DNA of 64,000 nt from Sphingobacteriaceae bacterium GW460-11-11-14-LB5 (GTDB lineage: Bacteria; Bacteroidota; Bacteroidia; Sphingobacteriales; Sphingobacteriaceae): positions 4,278,001 to 4,342,000 of the forward strand of contig CP021237.1 in NCBI GenBank assembly GCA_002151545.1, written 5' to 3'. Shown here one piece after another: positions 26,046-34,500 of the stretch. The translations under genes were made by a program, and so were the position numbers. The notes beneath the pieces are model-generated. The model ran no database searches. It was not told the origin of the DNA and saw only the letters and a list, made by a program, of their open reading frames with translations. Every line of letters starts with the position of its first letter. Position 1 is the stretch's first letter.

Positions 26046-28370
26046 TTAAAATTTAAAGTTCCAGGTAATTGATGGAATAAGACCGAATAGCGAAGTTTGC
26101 TGGGCAGCAGTTTTACCCGGATGATCCGGGTCGGTAATAAACTCAATGGCGTAAGGATTTTTGCGGGCAAGTAGATTGTAGATACCAAAATTCCAGCTCG
26201 ACTGGTATTTCTTCCTCACCTTTCCTTCAAGGGTTGCACTCACATCTAAGCGCATGTTGTAAGGCATACGACCCGCATTTCTTTGCGTATAATAGTAGGC
26301 CATTTGTCCACCAACACTATATTTTCCTGCCGGATAGGTTACGGCATTACCTGTGCTGTAAATAAAGCTTGAAGAGAAAGTCCACCGTTTGGTCATGTTG
26401 TAAATACCAACCACTGAGATATCATGTGTACGATCCTGCCTTGCCGGAAAATATTTACCATCATTAAGTTCTGTAAACTTACGCTCCGTGCGCGATAAGG
26501 TATAACCCACCCAACCATTCAGCTTGCCAAATTTTTTCTTAAAAAACAACTCCATTCCATAAGCCCTGCCTATTCCATATAAAAGTTCTGATTCTACATT
26601 GGAGTTGGCCAATAATTCGGCTGCATTTTTATAATCGATCTGGTTCTGAAGCCACTTATAATAAATCTCACCTGAGAGTTCATAATTATTATCCTGGATA
26701 TTTTTAAAATAACCCAAAGCCACCTGATCGGCTATTTCGGGCTTGATATTATTGCTGCTCAACACATACTGATCGGTTGGCGAACTAGAGGTGGCATTGG
26801 TTAAAATATGTACATTTTGTGTATTGCGGTTGTAAGAAGCCTTAATCGAATTTTCTTCATTAAACAGATAACTTACCGAAAAACGTGGCTCGAGGTTAAA
26901 GTAATTTTTATGGAATTTACCCTTAGCTACATTTTCAGTCGATATGATATTTCCATCAGCATCATAGGTGCTAAAATTACCAGGCCCCATTAAAGAAAAA
27001 GCCGCCAAACGCACGCCATATAAAAAGTTTAAATGTTCGTTTACCGCCCACTCATCAGAAATATAAGCAGCCGATTCGATCCCGTAACGCCTTTCCTGTG
27101 TCAGCGAATTCACCTGCGATGCTTCATCGCTGTCGATATCGATCGGAGAGATGCGGTGCTGAGTGGCGTTTACCCCAAAACGAAGGGTATGTTTATTGCT
27201 GAAATACTGAAAATCTTCTTTAAAGTTAAAATCGCGTACCAATGAGGTGGCCTTAAAATTGGTGGCATCATTTAGCAAGCGAACGGTATAATTATAGTTA
27301 TTGTAAATTAACGAGGTATTGGAAAACAAACGGTCGTTAAAAATATGGTTTAAACGGATGGTGGTGGTTACATTCCCCCAGTTGTTCTCAAACAGGTCTT
27401 TAACACCAATATTATCTTTACCGAAATAGCCGGAAATGTAAATGGTATTTTTATCATTGATTTTATAATTCGCCTTGGCATTAATATCGTAAAAATTTAA
27501 AGTACTGCCGTTAACGGATGAATCTGGCGAAGCCCTTAAAAACAGATCGATATAAGTCCTGCGGAAACTCACCATAAAGGAGCCCCTGTCCTTTACAATC
27601 GGCCCTTCTGCTTTTAAACGCGAAGCAATTAAACCAATACCGCCCTGAAATTTAAACTCTTTATTATTCCCATCATCCATTTTAACATCTAAAACCGACG
27701 ATAAACGACCTCCATATTGTGCAGGCATACCACCTTTATATAAGCTTACATCTTTTATGGCATCGGCATTAAAAGTAGAGAAAAAGCCAAGTAAGTGTGA
27801 TGAGTTATACACGACAGCCTCATCCAGAATAATTAAATTCTGATCGGCAGCTCCACCGCGAACATAAAAACCTGTATTCCCTTCACCGCCAGATTTTACG
27901 CCGGGCAACAGCTGGATGGTTTTTAAGATATCCTTTTCGCCAAGCAACACCGGGATAGAATTAAGCGATTTCATATCAATCCTTTCCAGGCCCATCTGCG
28001 CACTTTTAACGTTGTCGTTTTTACGGTTGTTGGCACTTACCGTCACTTCGTCTAAATCGTTTGCACTCTTTAATTCCTCATTTAACTTGGTATCTTTTGT
28101 TAAATTGATGGTTTTAACAACGGATGTGTAACCCGTATAACTTATCGCCACGGTATAGGTACCTTCGGTTTGTGTTAATGCAAAATAACCATAATTATTG
28201 GTTAGGGTTGCAGCTGTAGAAGCGCCGGAAATCCTTACCGTTGCACCAATCAAGGTTTCGCCTGTGCCTGCATCGCGAATGGTGCCGCTAAGGGTAATTT
28301 TTTTTTGAGCAAAAATAGTTGTGGAGAGAAAAAGAAGGGAGAATAAAGCTAAGTAGTATTTTATGAGCAT
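26046..28370 (-). CDS. TonB-dependent receptor with carboxypeptidase-like N-terminal domain
   Basis: A 774-residue outer-membrane receptor. After the signal peptide (ending AQKK at about residue 23) comes a carboxypeptidase-regulatory-like domain (SGTIRDAGTGETLIGATVRI), then a plug (LLPGVKSGGEGNTGFYVRGG, NLIILDEAVVYNSSHLLGFF) and a 22-stranded barrel ending in SITWNFKF, whose terminal Phe fits BAM-dependent insertion. It resembles receptors that pair with DUF4249 proteins. Ligand unknown. It is first in the operon; a -7 box is upstream. Confidence 0.94.
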   Translation of the reverse strand: MLIKYYLALFSLLFLSTTIFAQKKITLSGTIRDAGTGETLIGATVRISGASTAATLTNNYGYFALTQTEGTYTVAISYTGYTSVVKTINLTKDTKLNEELKSANDLDEVTVSANNRKNDNVKSAQMGLERIDMKSLNSIPVLLGEKDILKTIQLLPGVKSGGEGNTGFYVRGGAADQNLIILDEAVVYNSSHLLGFFSTFNADAIKDVSLYKGGMPAQYGGRLSSVLDVKMDDGNNKEFKFQGGIGLIASRLKAEGPIVKDRGSFMVSFRRTYIDLFLRASPDSSVNGSTLNFYDINAKANYKINDKNTIYISGYFGKDNIGVKDLFENNWGNVTTTIRLNHIFNDRLFSNTSLIYNNYNYTVRLLNDATNFKATSLVRDFNFKEDFQYFSNKHTLRFGVNATQHRISPIDIDSDEASQVNSLTQERRYGIESAAYISDEWAVNEHLNFLYGVRLAAFSLMGPGNFSTYDADGNIISTENVAKGKFHKNYFNLEPRFSVSYLFNEENSIKASYNRNTQNVHILTNATSSSPTDQYVLSSNNIKPEIADQVALGYFKNIQDNNYELSGEIYYKWLQNQIDYKNAAELLANSNVESELLYGIGRAYGMELFFKKKFGKLNGWVGYTLSRTERKFTELNDGKYFPARQDRTHDISVVGIYNMTKRWTFSSSFIYSTGNAVTYPAGKYSVGGQMAYYYTQRNAGRMPYNMRLDVSATLEGKVRKKYQSSWNFGIYNLLARKNPYAIEFITDPDHPGKTAAQQTSLFGLIPSITWNFKF

Positions 28371-28402
28371 ATCGGCTACTATCTAATTTTTAAGGTGGAA
28401 AC

Positions 28403-28410
28403 CAAATGTA
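28403..28410 (-). promoter_or_regulatory. Candidate -7 box for the TonB/DUF4249 operon
   Basis: Minus strand reads TACATTTG, an exact match to TAnnTTTG, about 33 nt before the receptor start. No obvious -33 TTTG is seen. Confidence 0.45.
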
Positions 28411-28466
28411 CGAAATCCCAGCCCTATTAATGGGTAACGGTGAATTTCTTAATACAAGTTTGGTTT

Positions 28467-29666
28467 TTACTTATTAATAACGGGATAAATGGCAATATGG
28501 TGTGAGCGTAACCGGTATGGACTTAAATGATCTTTACCCGCCTGCTGAAAGCTGATCAATTTTGAAGATTCTTTAGGCATATGACAGTCGATACAATTGC
28601 TACTGAGCGCTCCTTTTGCTAAAGTGATTTTGCTGTGATTGGTGCTTTTGTGGCAATTAATACAACGCTGCGAGTAAAGGCTTAAATTCCCTTTAATATT
28701 TTCGTGTGAATTGTGGCACGATTGGCAAGTCATGTTTTCGCTTTTCCGATAACAATTACTTCCCTGTAACATGGCGCTTTGATTACCGTGAACATCAATA
28801 TTACCTCCACCAAAACCTGTAAAATCCTGCGAATAATAGGCATCCAGATCGTCGCCGGGCTGGAAACCGAATACAGATCGCTGTGCCACCAAAGTATTGC
28901 CCGAATGACAAACGGCGCAAACATCCATTTTCTGTTTACGCGTAAGTGTTTTAAACAGGGTGATAAATTTCGCAGTCTTTTCTTCAGGATTTTCCATATG
29001 GAACACCACGTGCTGTTTGCCCGGCCCGTGACAGCGCTCGCAATCTATCCCATAAATGATAGAACCTTTCTCCATTTCCTCATCTTTTGAAAAAGTAGAT
29101 GTTTGAGTGAGCTTAATATCTACATAGGAAGCATGACACTCCAGGCAGCGGCTGGTTATTGCCCGGTCATAATAAAAACTTTCTTTCGGAAAACCAGGAC
29201 TGATGGCCCAATTCTGAATGGCAGTAAAGTACGACAAAGGCAATTCATACAATTTCTTTCCCTGCCAATAAGCATAAGTAAAAGCCTTTTCGCCCGAGCC
29301 GAATTCGATATCGAATTTTTGGGAACGAACTGCTTGGCCATCCTGATAAGCCACCTGAAAAATACCACTATCTCTTTTTTCGATCACCACTTTTTGGTGT
29401 GCGCTGAACAAAAAACTGTTCGAATCGGGTGCAAAAACCTTTAACAATTGTGCATCTACCACAGGTTTAGAGGTAAGTCCGTGCGCACTATGCGCATAAG
29501 ACTGTGATAAATCTTTATGGCATTTCACACAGGTCGCCGCTCCGGTATAGGCCTCACCTCTTACATCTACGGGTAATTGATCAGCCACATTCATACATCT
29601 CGACAGCACGATGATTGCAACGGCAATTGCCCCTAAAATAAACAGGATACGTTTTGCGCCTTTCAA
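28467..29666 (-). CDS. Seven-heme cytochrome c (cytochrome c554-like)
   Basis: A 399-residue exported multiheme protein. Seven CxxCH heme-binding motifs can be counted in order: CVKCH, CLECH, CERCH, CAVCH, CQSCH, CINCH and CIDCH, with the N-terminal hydrophobic segment (ILFILGAIAVAIIVLSRCM) acting as anchor or signal. The layout resembles cytochrome c554/multiheme periplasmic proteins. It may carry electrons in the periplasm. It begins only 15 bp downstream of the GH5 gene, with no terminator seen between, so it may be part of the same transcript as the polysaccharide locus; a functional link is not evident. Confidence 0.92.
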   Translation of the reverse strand: MKGAKRILFILGAIAVAIIVLSRCMNVADQLPVDVRGEAYTGAATCVKCHKDLSQSYAHSAHGLTSKPVVDAQLLKVFAPDSNSFLFSAHQKVVIEKRDSGIFQVAYQDGQAVRSQKFDIEFGSGEKAFTYAYWQGKKLYELPLSYFTAIQNWAISPGFPKESFYYDRAITSRCLECHASYVDIKLTQTSTFSKDEEMEKGSIIYGIDCERCHGPGKQHVVFHMENPEEKTAKFITLFKTLTRKQKMDVCAVCHSGNTLVAQRSVFGFQPGDDLDAYYSQDFTGFGGGNIDVHGNQSAMLQGSNCYRKSENMTCQSCHNSHENIKGNLSLYSQRCINCHKSTNHSKITLAKGALSSNCIDCHMPKESSKLISFQQAGKDHLSPYRLRSHHIAIYPVINK

Positions 29667-29681
29667 GATGATGTTTTGTTT

Positions 29682-31433
29682 TTATTTTACAAATTGAATA
29701 TAACCAAAATTATAACCGCCTGCAGCGGTTAAAATCTTAATTTTTTGTTTGCCTGCTTTTAAAGCTACCTTTTTAACTTCAAAAGTGCTAAACTTTTTAG
29801 GGTCTCCGGTATTAGGGATCACAACATTCTGAGCAACTTGTTTACCATCAACAATAATGTTAATCCTGCCTGCGGCATTATCGGCTGCAGCATTTATTTT
29901 TAACGTGTACGTTCCTTTTTGCGACACATTTACGGTGTACTGTAACCACTCTCCTTTTTCGATATGGTTTACATAATACTTTTCGTACTGTGTAGAATCT
30001 TTTGCAATATCTACACCATCATTCCGGTAAATCCGGCCGCGGTTACCTGCACTTCGTTTTCCGGTTGAGGTATGGTAATCGGCTGTATCTGTATCAAAGT
30101 AAGCTTTGCCATTTTTACCTAAATCGTAATCTACAGCATACACTATACTTTTATTTTTGATTAAACTGGTCTTGAAAGGTTTGGTTCCATTGCTAAAGGG
30201 CTGGCGGATCATGGCATCGATCACATCGTGGTGGATGATGGTGTTTTCTAATCTCGAATAAATAGCCAGCTCCATTAAACCGCTGTACACATTGCTATCT
30301 TTAGGCTTATTTCCACCGTTATTCAGGTACTTCACCAGTGCATCATAATTAGGATTGGATTTAATTTCCATCGGATTATTGCCGCCGATTTTTTTCAATG
30401 GCCACCAGGACCAGCCGATATTATTTTTTTCTAATAGATGGATGGCATCCGTAAACCAAACATTCGAATTTTCGCCCGTTTCGCCCAGCCAAACCGGAAC
30501 GTTCTGTTCATCTCTGGCTTTAATAATATGGGCTATTGAAGCCTGATCATTATAATTCCAGTATTTGTGGTAGCTCAGTACCATGTTTTTGTCCCAAAGC
30601 GGGAAAATGCCGTTGTAATTATTCCCCCAGCCATTTCCTTCGATAATAATGATGTGTTTTTGATCAACTTCACGGATGGCTTTGGTAATCTCGACCATTA
30701 ACTTACGCAAAGGCGCATTCACTTTTTCTTTCGTTCCGTTTTTATCTTCTTCAGGATTGGTGAAACCATAATTAGGCTCATTCAAAATGTCGTATGCACC
30801 AATGTAAGGTTCATCTTTATATCGTTCGGCCAGTTTTTTCCAAAGTGCTATGGTTTTTTCCTGGTTAGCCTCACTATCCCATAAATACGGTTTGGAGGGA
30901 TCACGGTCGGCGATGTTTAGATCGTTCCCTTGTCCGCCGGGTGCAGCGTGTAAATCTAAAATGAGGTACATGTTATTGGCCTTACACCACGACAACAAAC
31001 TATCGGTTAAAGCAAAGCCTTTTTCCAGCCAGGTATTTTTACCGGCAACAGGTTCTTTATCTACCGGCAAGGTATACAGATTGTAATGCATAGGGAGGCG
31101 GATGGAATTAAAGCCCCAGCGTTTCATGGAGTCCACATCGATTTTGCGCATGTGATTGGCCAGCCAGGCATCGTAAAACTCCTGGGTTTGTTTTGGGCCC
31201 ATCAATTCTTCTATGCGCTCGCGAATCCGATACTGTTGTGCCTCTTTATTGATTTTGAGCATATAACCCTCTTGCAACATCCAGCCACCTAAACCAAAAC
31301 CACGGAGTAAAACATTCTCCCCTTTTTGGTTCACTATTCTTTTACCATCGGCTTTTAAAAAACCCTGACTAAACCCTGTAAACGAAACGGTACTGAGCAG
31401 AAAAATATATAATATCGATTTTGTGAAAGACAT
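29682..31433 (-). CDS. GH5 family endo-glycanase with C-terminal CBM6/35-like domain
   Basis: A 583-residue exported glycoside hydrolase. A signal peptide (MSFTKSILYIFLLSTVSFTG) precedes a GH5-type TIM barrel; acid/base Glu219 is in DILNEPNYG and nucleophile Glu318 is in WLGETGEN. The C-terminal ~110 residues (NHIEKGEWLQYTVNV, KINAAADNAAGRINIIVDGK, KKVALKAGKQKIKIL) look like a CBM6/CBM35 beta-sandwich that would bind glycan. The barrel pattern fits beta-glucan-acting GH5 (endo-beta-1,4 or 1,6-glucanase). It sits 25 bp downstream of the GH30 gene. Substrate is inferred. Confidence 0.9.
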   Translation of the reverse strand: MSFTKSILYIFLLSTVSFTGFSQGFLKADGKRIVNQKGENVLLRGFGLGGWMLQEGYMLKINKEAQQYRIRERIEELMGPKQTQEFYDAWLANHMRKIDVDSMKRWGFNSIRLPMHYNLYTLPVDKEPVAGKNTWLEKGFALTDSLLSWCKANNMYLILDLHAAPGGQGNDLNIADRDPSKPYLWDSEANQEKTIALWKKLAERYKDEPYIGAYDILNEPNYGFTNPEEDKNGTKEKVNAPLRKLMVEITKAIREVDQKHIIIIEGNGWGNNYNGIFPLWDKNMVLSYHKYWNYNDQASIAHIIKARDEQNVPVWLGETGENSNVWFTDAIHLLEKNNIGWSWWPLKKIGGNNPMEIKSNPNYDALVKYLNNGGNKPKDSNVYSGLMELAIYSRLENTIIHHDVIDAMIRQPFSNGTKPFKTSLIKNKSIVYAVDYDLGKNGKAYFDTDTADYHTSTGKRSAGNRGRIYRNDGVDIAKDSTQYEKYYVNHIEKGEWLQYTVNVSQKGTYTLKINAAADNAAGRINIIVDGKQVAQNVVIPNTGDPKKFSTFEVKKVALKAGKQKIKILTAAGGYNFGYIQFVK

Positions 31434-31458
31434 AAAAATAAGATTAGGTTTTAGAGAA

Positions 31459-32865
31459 TTACCAGATATAAGTGGCTACAGATCCTTTATCGAGTGTTGC
31501 AACGAGCATTTTGCCATTAAAACCAATGTTAAAGGTATTGGCGTTTTTTCCACTATTGGCTACAATTAAAACATGTTTACCATCTGGGGTTTTAAAGGCA
31601 ACATTGGGCAGATCGGTCAAATCATTTGTAGCTACCCGAACAGCACCCGGTCGTACAAATTTAGAAGCATGCGCAATGGAATAATAAGCCAGGTTCCTGC
31701 TATAGGTATCTTGATCAATCGTTACTGCACCCTGGCACATCGAACAACCGCCCCTGTCGGTATAAGGTTTATTTTCAGGATCGGCAGCTAAATTCCATTC
31801 AAGCACATTTTTGCTCCAGTTACGGGTAGCCCCGATAATTAAGCGCCTAACGGGATTCACAATTTTAATATCTGTAGCATCTGGCTGTTCAACGACCATT
31901 TGCTCCGAGAAGTAAATATTCTTATCAGGATGGGCATTGTGCACATCACTTAAAGCTTCGATCTTTCCCCCATACAAATGAAAGGCAGATCCATCGATAT
32001 ATTTTTTGGCTTCAGGATCATCTAAAATGCTAATCGGGTAATCGGGCCGGTCGGCATTATGGTCGTAAACAATAATTTTGGTTTTGATATTGGCTTTGGC
32101 AAATGCAGGGCCTAAGAATTTTTTTACAAAAAGTGCCTGATCTGGTGCAACCATCAGCAAGCTAGGGTTATTGCCCGGATGCAAAGGTTCATTTTGAACG
32201 GTAACCGCATCAACAGGGATTCCTTCTTTTTGCATTTCCTTTACATACCGCACAAAATATCTGGCGTAAGCATTGTAGTATTCGGGTTTTAACATCCCGC
32301 CACGGGCATCGTAAGTGGTTTTCATCCATAAGGGGGGAGACCATGGCGAACCCATAATTTTTAACTTTGGGTTTATAGCCAGGATTTCCTTCATTACCGG
32401 AATCACATCCACTTTATCGGGGCCCAGGTCAAATTTAGCCTGCGTTAAATCGGTTTGACCTTCTGGAAGGTCGTTGTAAGAAAATACTTTTTCATTTAAA
32501 TCGGAAGCGCCAATGCTTAGCCTGATGTAACTTACCCCAATGTTGTTTCCATCGGTAGCAAATAATTCTTTGAGTAAGGCAGCCCTGGCTTGTGCCGACA
32601 TTTTAATGATATGTTGTGCACTTCCACCGGTTAAGGCATAACCAAAACCATCGATAGTTTGATAGGTTTCTTTATCGTTTACGGTAATGCTTGGCCAATT
32701 GTTTTTTGTAGCCGTAAAACTTAAAGCGGCTGCCTGCCTGGCGAATAAAACAGACCGATCTGCTTTGGTCAGCCAAACTTCAGGCTGGTTTTGGGCAATA
32801 ACAGCAAAGGAAGGAAAGGTAAAAACAGCAACAATAAAAAGGCGAAAAGCTTTGGTAGAAAGCAT
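31459..32865 (-). CDS. GH30 family glycosidase, probably endo-beta-1,6-glucanase type
   Basis: A 468-residue exported enzyme. Signal peptide ends AVIAQ (residue 25). The GH30 (beta/alpha)8 barrel plus beta-sandwich is recognised from the IDGFGYALTGGSAQ motif, acid/base Glu226 in VQNEPLHPG, nucleophile Glu321 in YFSEQMV, and VLEWNLAADPENKPYTDRGG with SMCQGAVTID, the last being typical of subfamily 3-like bacterial members that act on beta-1,6-glucan (or glucosylceramidase-like enzymes). It follows SusD after a strong hairpin and precedes GH5, making a SusCD-GH30-GH5 locus. Confidence 0.92.
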   Translation of the reverse strand: MLSTKAFRLFIVAVFTFPSFAVIAQNQPEVWLTKADRSVLFARQAAALSFTATKNNWPSITVNDKETYQTIDGFGYALTGGSAQHIIKMSAQARAALLKELFATDGNNIGVSYIRLSIGASDLNEKVFSYNDLPEGQTDLTQAKFDLGPDKVDVIPVMKEILAINPKLKIMGSPWSPPLWMKTTYDARGGMLKPEYYNAYARYFVRYVKEMQKEGIPVDAVTVQNEPLHPGNNPSLLMVAPDQALFVKKFLGPAFAKANIKTKIIVYDHNADRPDYPISILDDPEAKKYIDGSAFHLYGGKIEALSDVHNAHPDKNIYFSEQMVVEQPDATDIKIVNPVRRLIIGATRNWSKNVLEWNLAADPENKPYTDRGGCSMCQGAVTIDQDTYSRNLAYYSIAHASKFVRPGAVRVATNDLTDLPNVAFKTPDGKHVLIVANSGKNANTFNIGFNGKMLVATLDKGSVATYIW

Positions 32866-32884
32866 AGATAAATGATGATCAGAT

Positions 32885-32923
32885 TAAAAAAAACAGGAAG
32901 AAAGATTTCGCTTTCTCCCTGTT
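32885..32923 (-). terminator. Intrinsic terminator or attenuator between susD and GH30
   Basis: On the minus strand a 13-bp stem (32911-32923 with 32892-32904, one G-T wobble, loop CGAAAT) is followed by eight T residues. It lies 35 bp after the susD stop codon and before the GH30 gene, so it probably lowers read-through from susCD into the enzyme genes. Confidence 0.8.
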
Positions 32924-32957
32924 AACAATTAAACATTAAGCGTGCATAGATGAGATT

Positions 32958-34487
32958 TTATTTGGTACCACCCCATTCTTTATTCTGCTCGATTTTGGTG
33001 TTATTCAGTTCGCCTTGCGGAATAGGAAAAACTTCGTGACGTCCAGCAATGAAACCTTTCGAAGCCAATGTTGCAGCAGCTTTGCCCCAACGTACAAGAT
33101 CAGGAAAACGCTGGCCTTCGCCTGCTAGTTCCAATCTTCTTTCTTTTTCAATGTTGGCCTGTGTTACGGCAACGGGATTTAATCCTACCCTTGCACGAAC
33201 GGCATTAAGCAAAGCATAAGCCCTTGAGCCTGCGCCTACTGCCGCACCGGCATTCATCAAAGCTTCAGCCTCCATTAAATAAGTATCGGCCAAACGGATT
33301 TCGTATTCATCTATTCCGAAATTTAACTCTGGTGTATTTGCGGCTGCCTGGGTAGTTAAGCCCATGTACTTAGCAAAGAAATACCCTGTGTTATTGTACC
33401 CGGCAGTGTACTTGGCAATACCATTAGTTTGCAAACTATCTAAGTTGGCTACCGTGGCCGCATTTCTCGGATCGAAATGGATGAAATCAAAAAAGGCTTT
33501 TGTAAATACAAGGAAACTATAGCCGCTAAAATAATCAGGAGCAGTAGAAACCGTTTTGCTATATCCACGTGGACCCGTTGTGATGGATAATAAATTACCT
33601 TCGCTATTACCGGCTGCAGACCAGTTACCGTTAGATTTATTGCTGTGCACAAACTCTATGATGGCTTCTGAATTGAATTTATTGCTTGGTTTCCACAAAT
33701 CACCAAAATTAGGAATAAGCTTGTAGCCATAAACCGAAGGTGAAACACCAGGTGCAGTGCCGTTTACCACAGCAAACTGATCTGCAGCTGCCTGCCATTT
33801 TTTCTGGTACAATAAAACCTTGCCCAGTAAGGCCTGTGCAGCACCTTTAGTTAAGCGACCACCTTCTGTAGCAGCCGGAACTGTATTTGGCAATCCTGGT
33901 ATAGCATCAGCTAGATCTTTTTCTACATAAGCATACACTGCAGCTGGTGCAGCCTGAACAACATTGTATAAATCTTTTGGATCAACAGTGCCTTCTATAA
34001 TTGGCACATTTTTAAAGAAGGTAACCAGATCGAAATAAAATGCTGCACGCATGGTTTTGGCTTCGGCAATATACCTCGCTTTTAAGGTCGCATCCATCGG
34101 GATATCTACAATTTTTTGCAGCAGAACATTCACTCTATAAATTCCGCTATATCCTCTGCTCCAAAGGTAACCCTGAGGACCTGTGCTGGCATTAAGTGTA
34201 TAGGTTTGCATCACCTGCAAATCATTAATATCACTTGGGCCGCCCCCACCTGCAAGCTGATCATCGCCTGCAACACTCATGACAGCCGATTTATCGTACA
34301 AGCCACCCGATTGGTAAGCAAACCTATCGTATATGGCCACCAAACCCGTAAAGGCATCGGCTTGTGTTTTATAATAATTATCTAAAGTTATACGGTCTTG
34401 CGGATTTACTTCCAAATCCTTTTTGCACGAACCCAACGATACAGAAAGTACAACTGCTGTAAAGTATAAAAAATTCTTTTTCATCAT
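32958..34487 (-). CDS. susD: SusD/RagB-family outer-membrane nutrient-binding lipoprotein
   Basis: A 509-residue SusD-like protein. The lipoprotein signal MMKKNFLYFTAVVLSVSLGSC carries Cys21; two Met codons (34487, 34484) are possible starts. The helical N-terminal (YYKTQADAFTGLVAIYDRFA), the TPR-like scaffold (RAAFYFDLVTFFKNVPII, AQALLGKVLLYQKKWQAAADQF), and the C-terminal RLADTYLMEAEALMNAGAAVG...RRLELAGEGQRFPDLVRWG are typical. It caps the SusC barrel and binds oligosaccharide. It starts 13 bp after the susC stop. Named by homology class only; it is not the starch protein itself. Confidence 0.95.
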   Translation of the reverse strand: MMKKNFLYFTAVVLSVSLGSCKKDLEVNPQDRITLDNYYKTQADAFTGLVAIYDRFAYQSGGLYDKSAVMSVAGDDQLAGGGGPSDINDLQVMQTYTLNASTGPQGYLWSRGYSGIYRVNVLLQKIVDIPMDATLKARYIAEAKTMRAAFYFDLVTFFKNVPIIEGTVDPKDLYNVVQAAPAAVYAYVEKDLADAIPGLPNTVPAATEGGRLTKGAAQALLGKVLLYQKKWQAAADQFAVVNGTAPGVSPSVYGYKLIPNFGDLWKPSNKFNSEAIIEFVHSNKSNGNWSAAGNSEGNLLSITTGPRGYSKTVSTAPDYFSGYSFLVFTKAFFDFIHFDPRNAATVANLDSLQTNGIAKYTAGYNNTGYFFAKYMGLTTQAAANTPELNFGIDEYEIRLADTYLMEAEALMNAGAAVGAGSRAYALLNAVRARVGLNPVAVTQANIEKERRLELAGEGQRFPDLVRWGKAAATLASKGFIAGRHEVFPIPQGELNNTKIEQNKEWGGTK

Positions 34488-34500
34488 GATTTAAATTATA

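Noticed and set aside
28467..29666. Nitrite reductase NrfA-type cytochrome
   Set aside because: There is no CxxCK active-site heme motif; all seven motifs are CxxCH.
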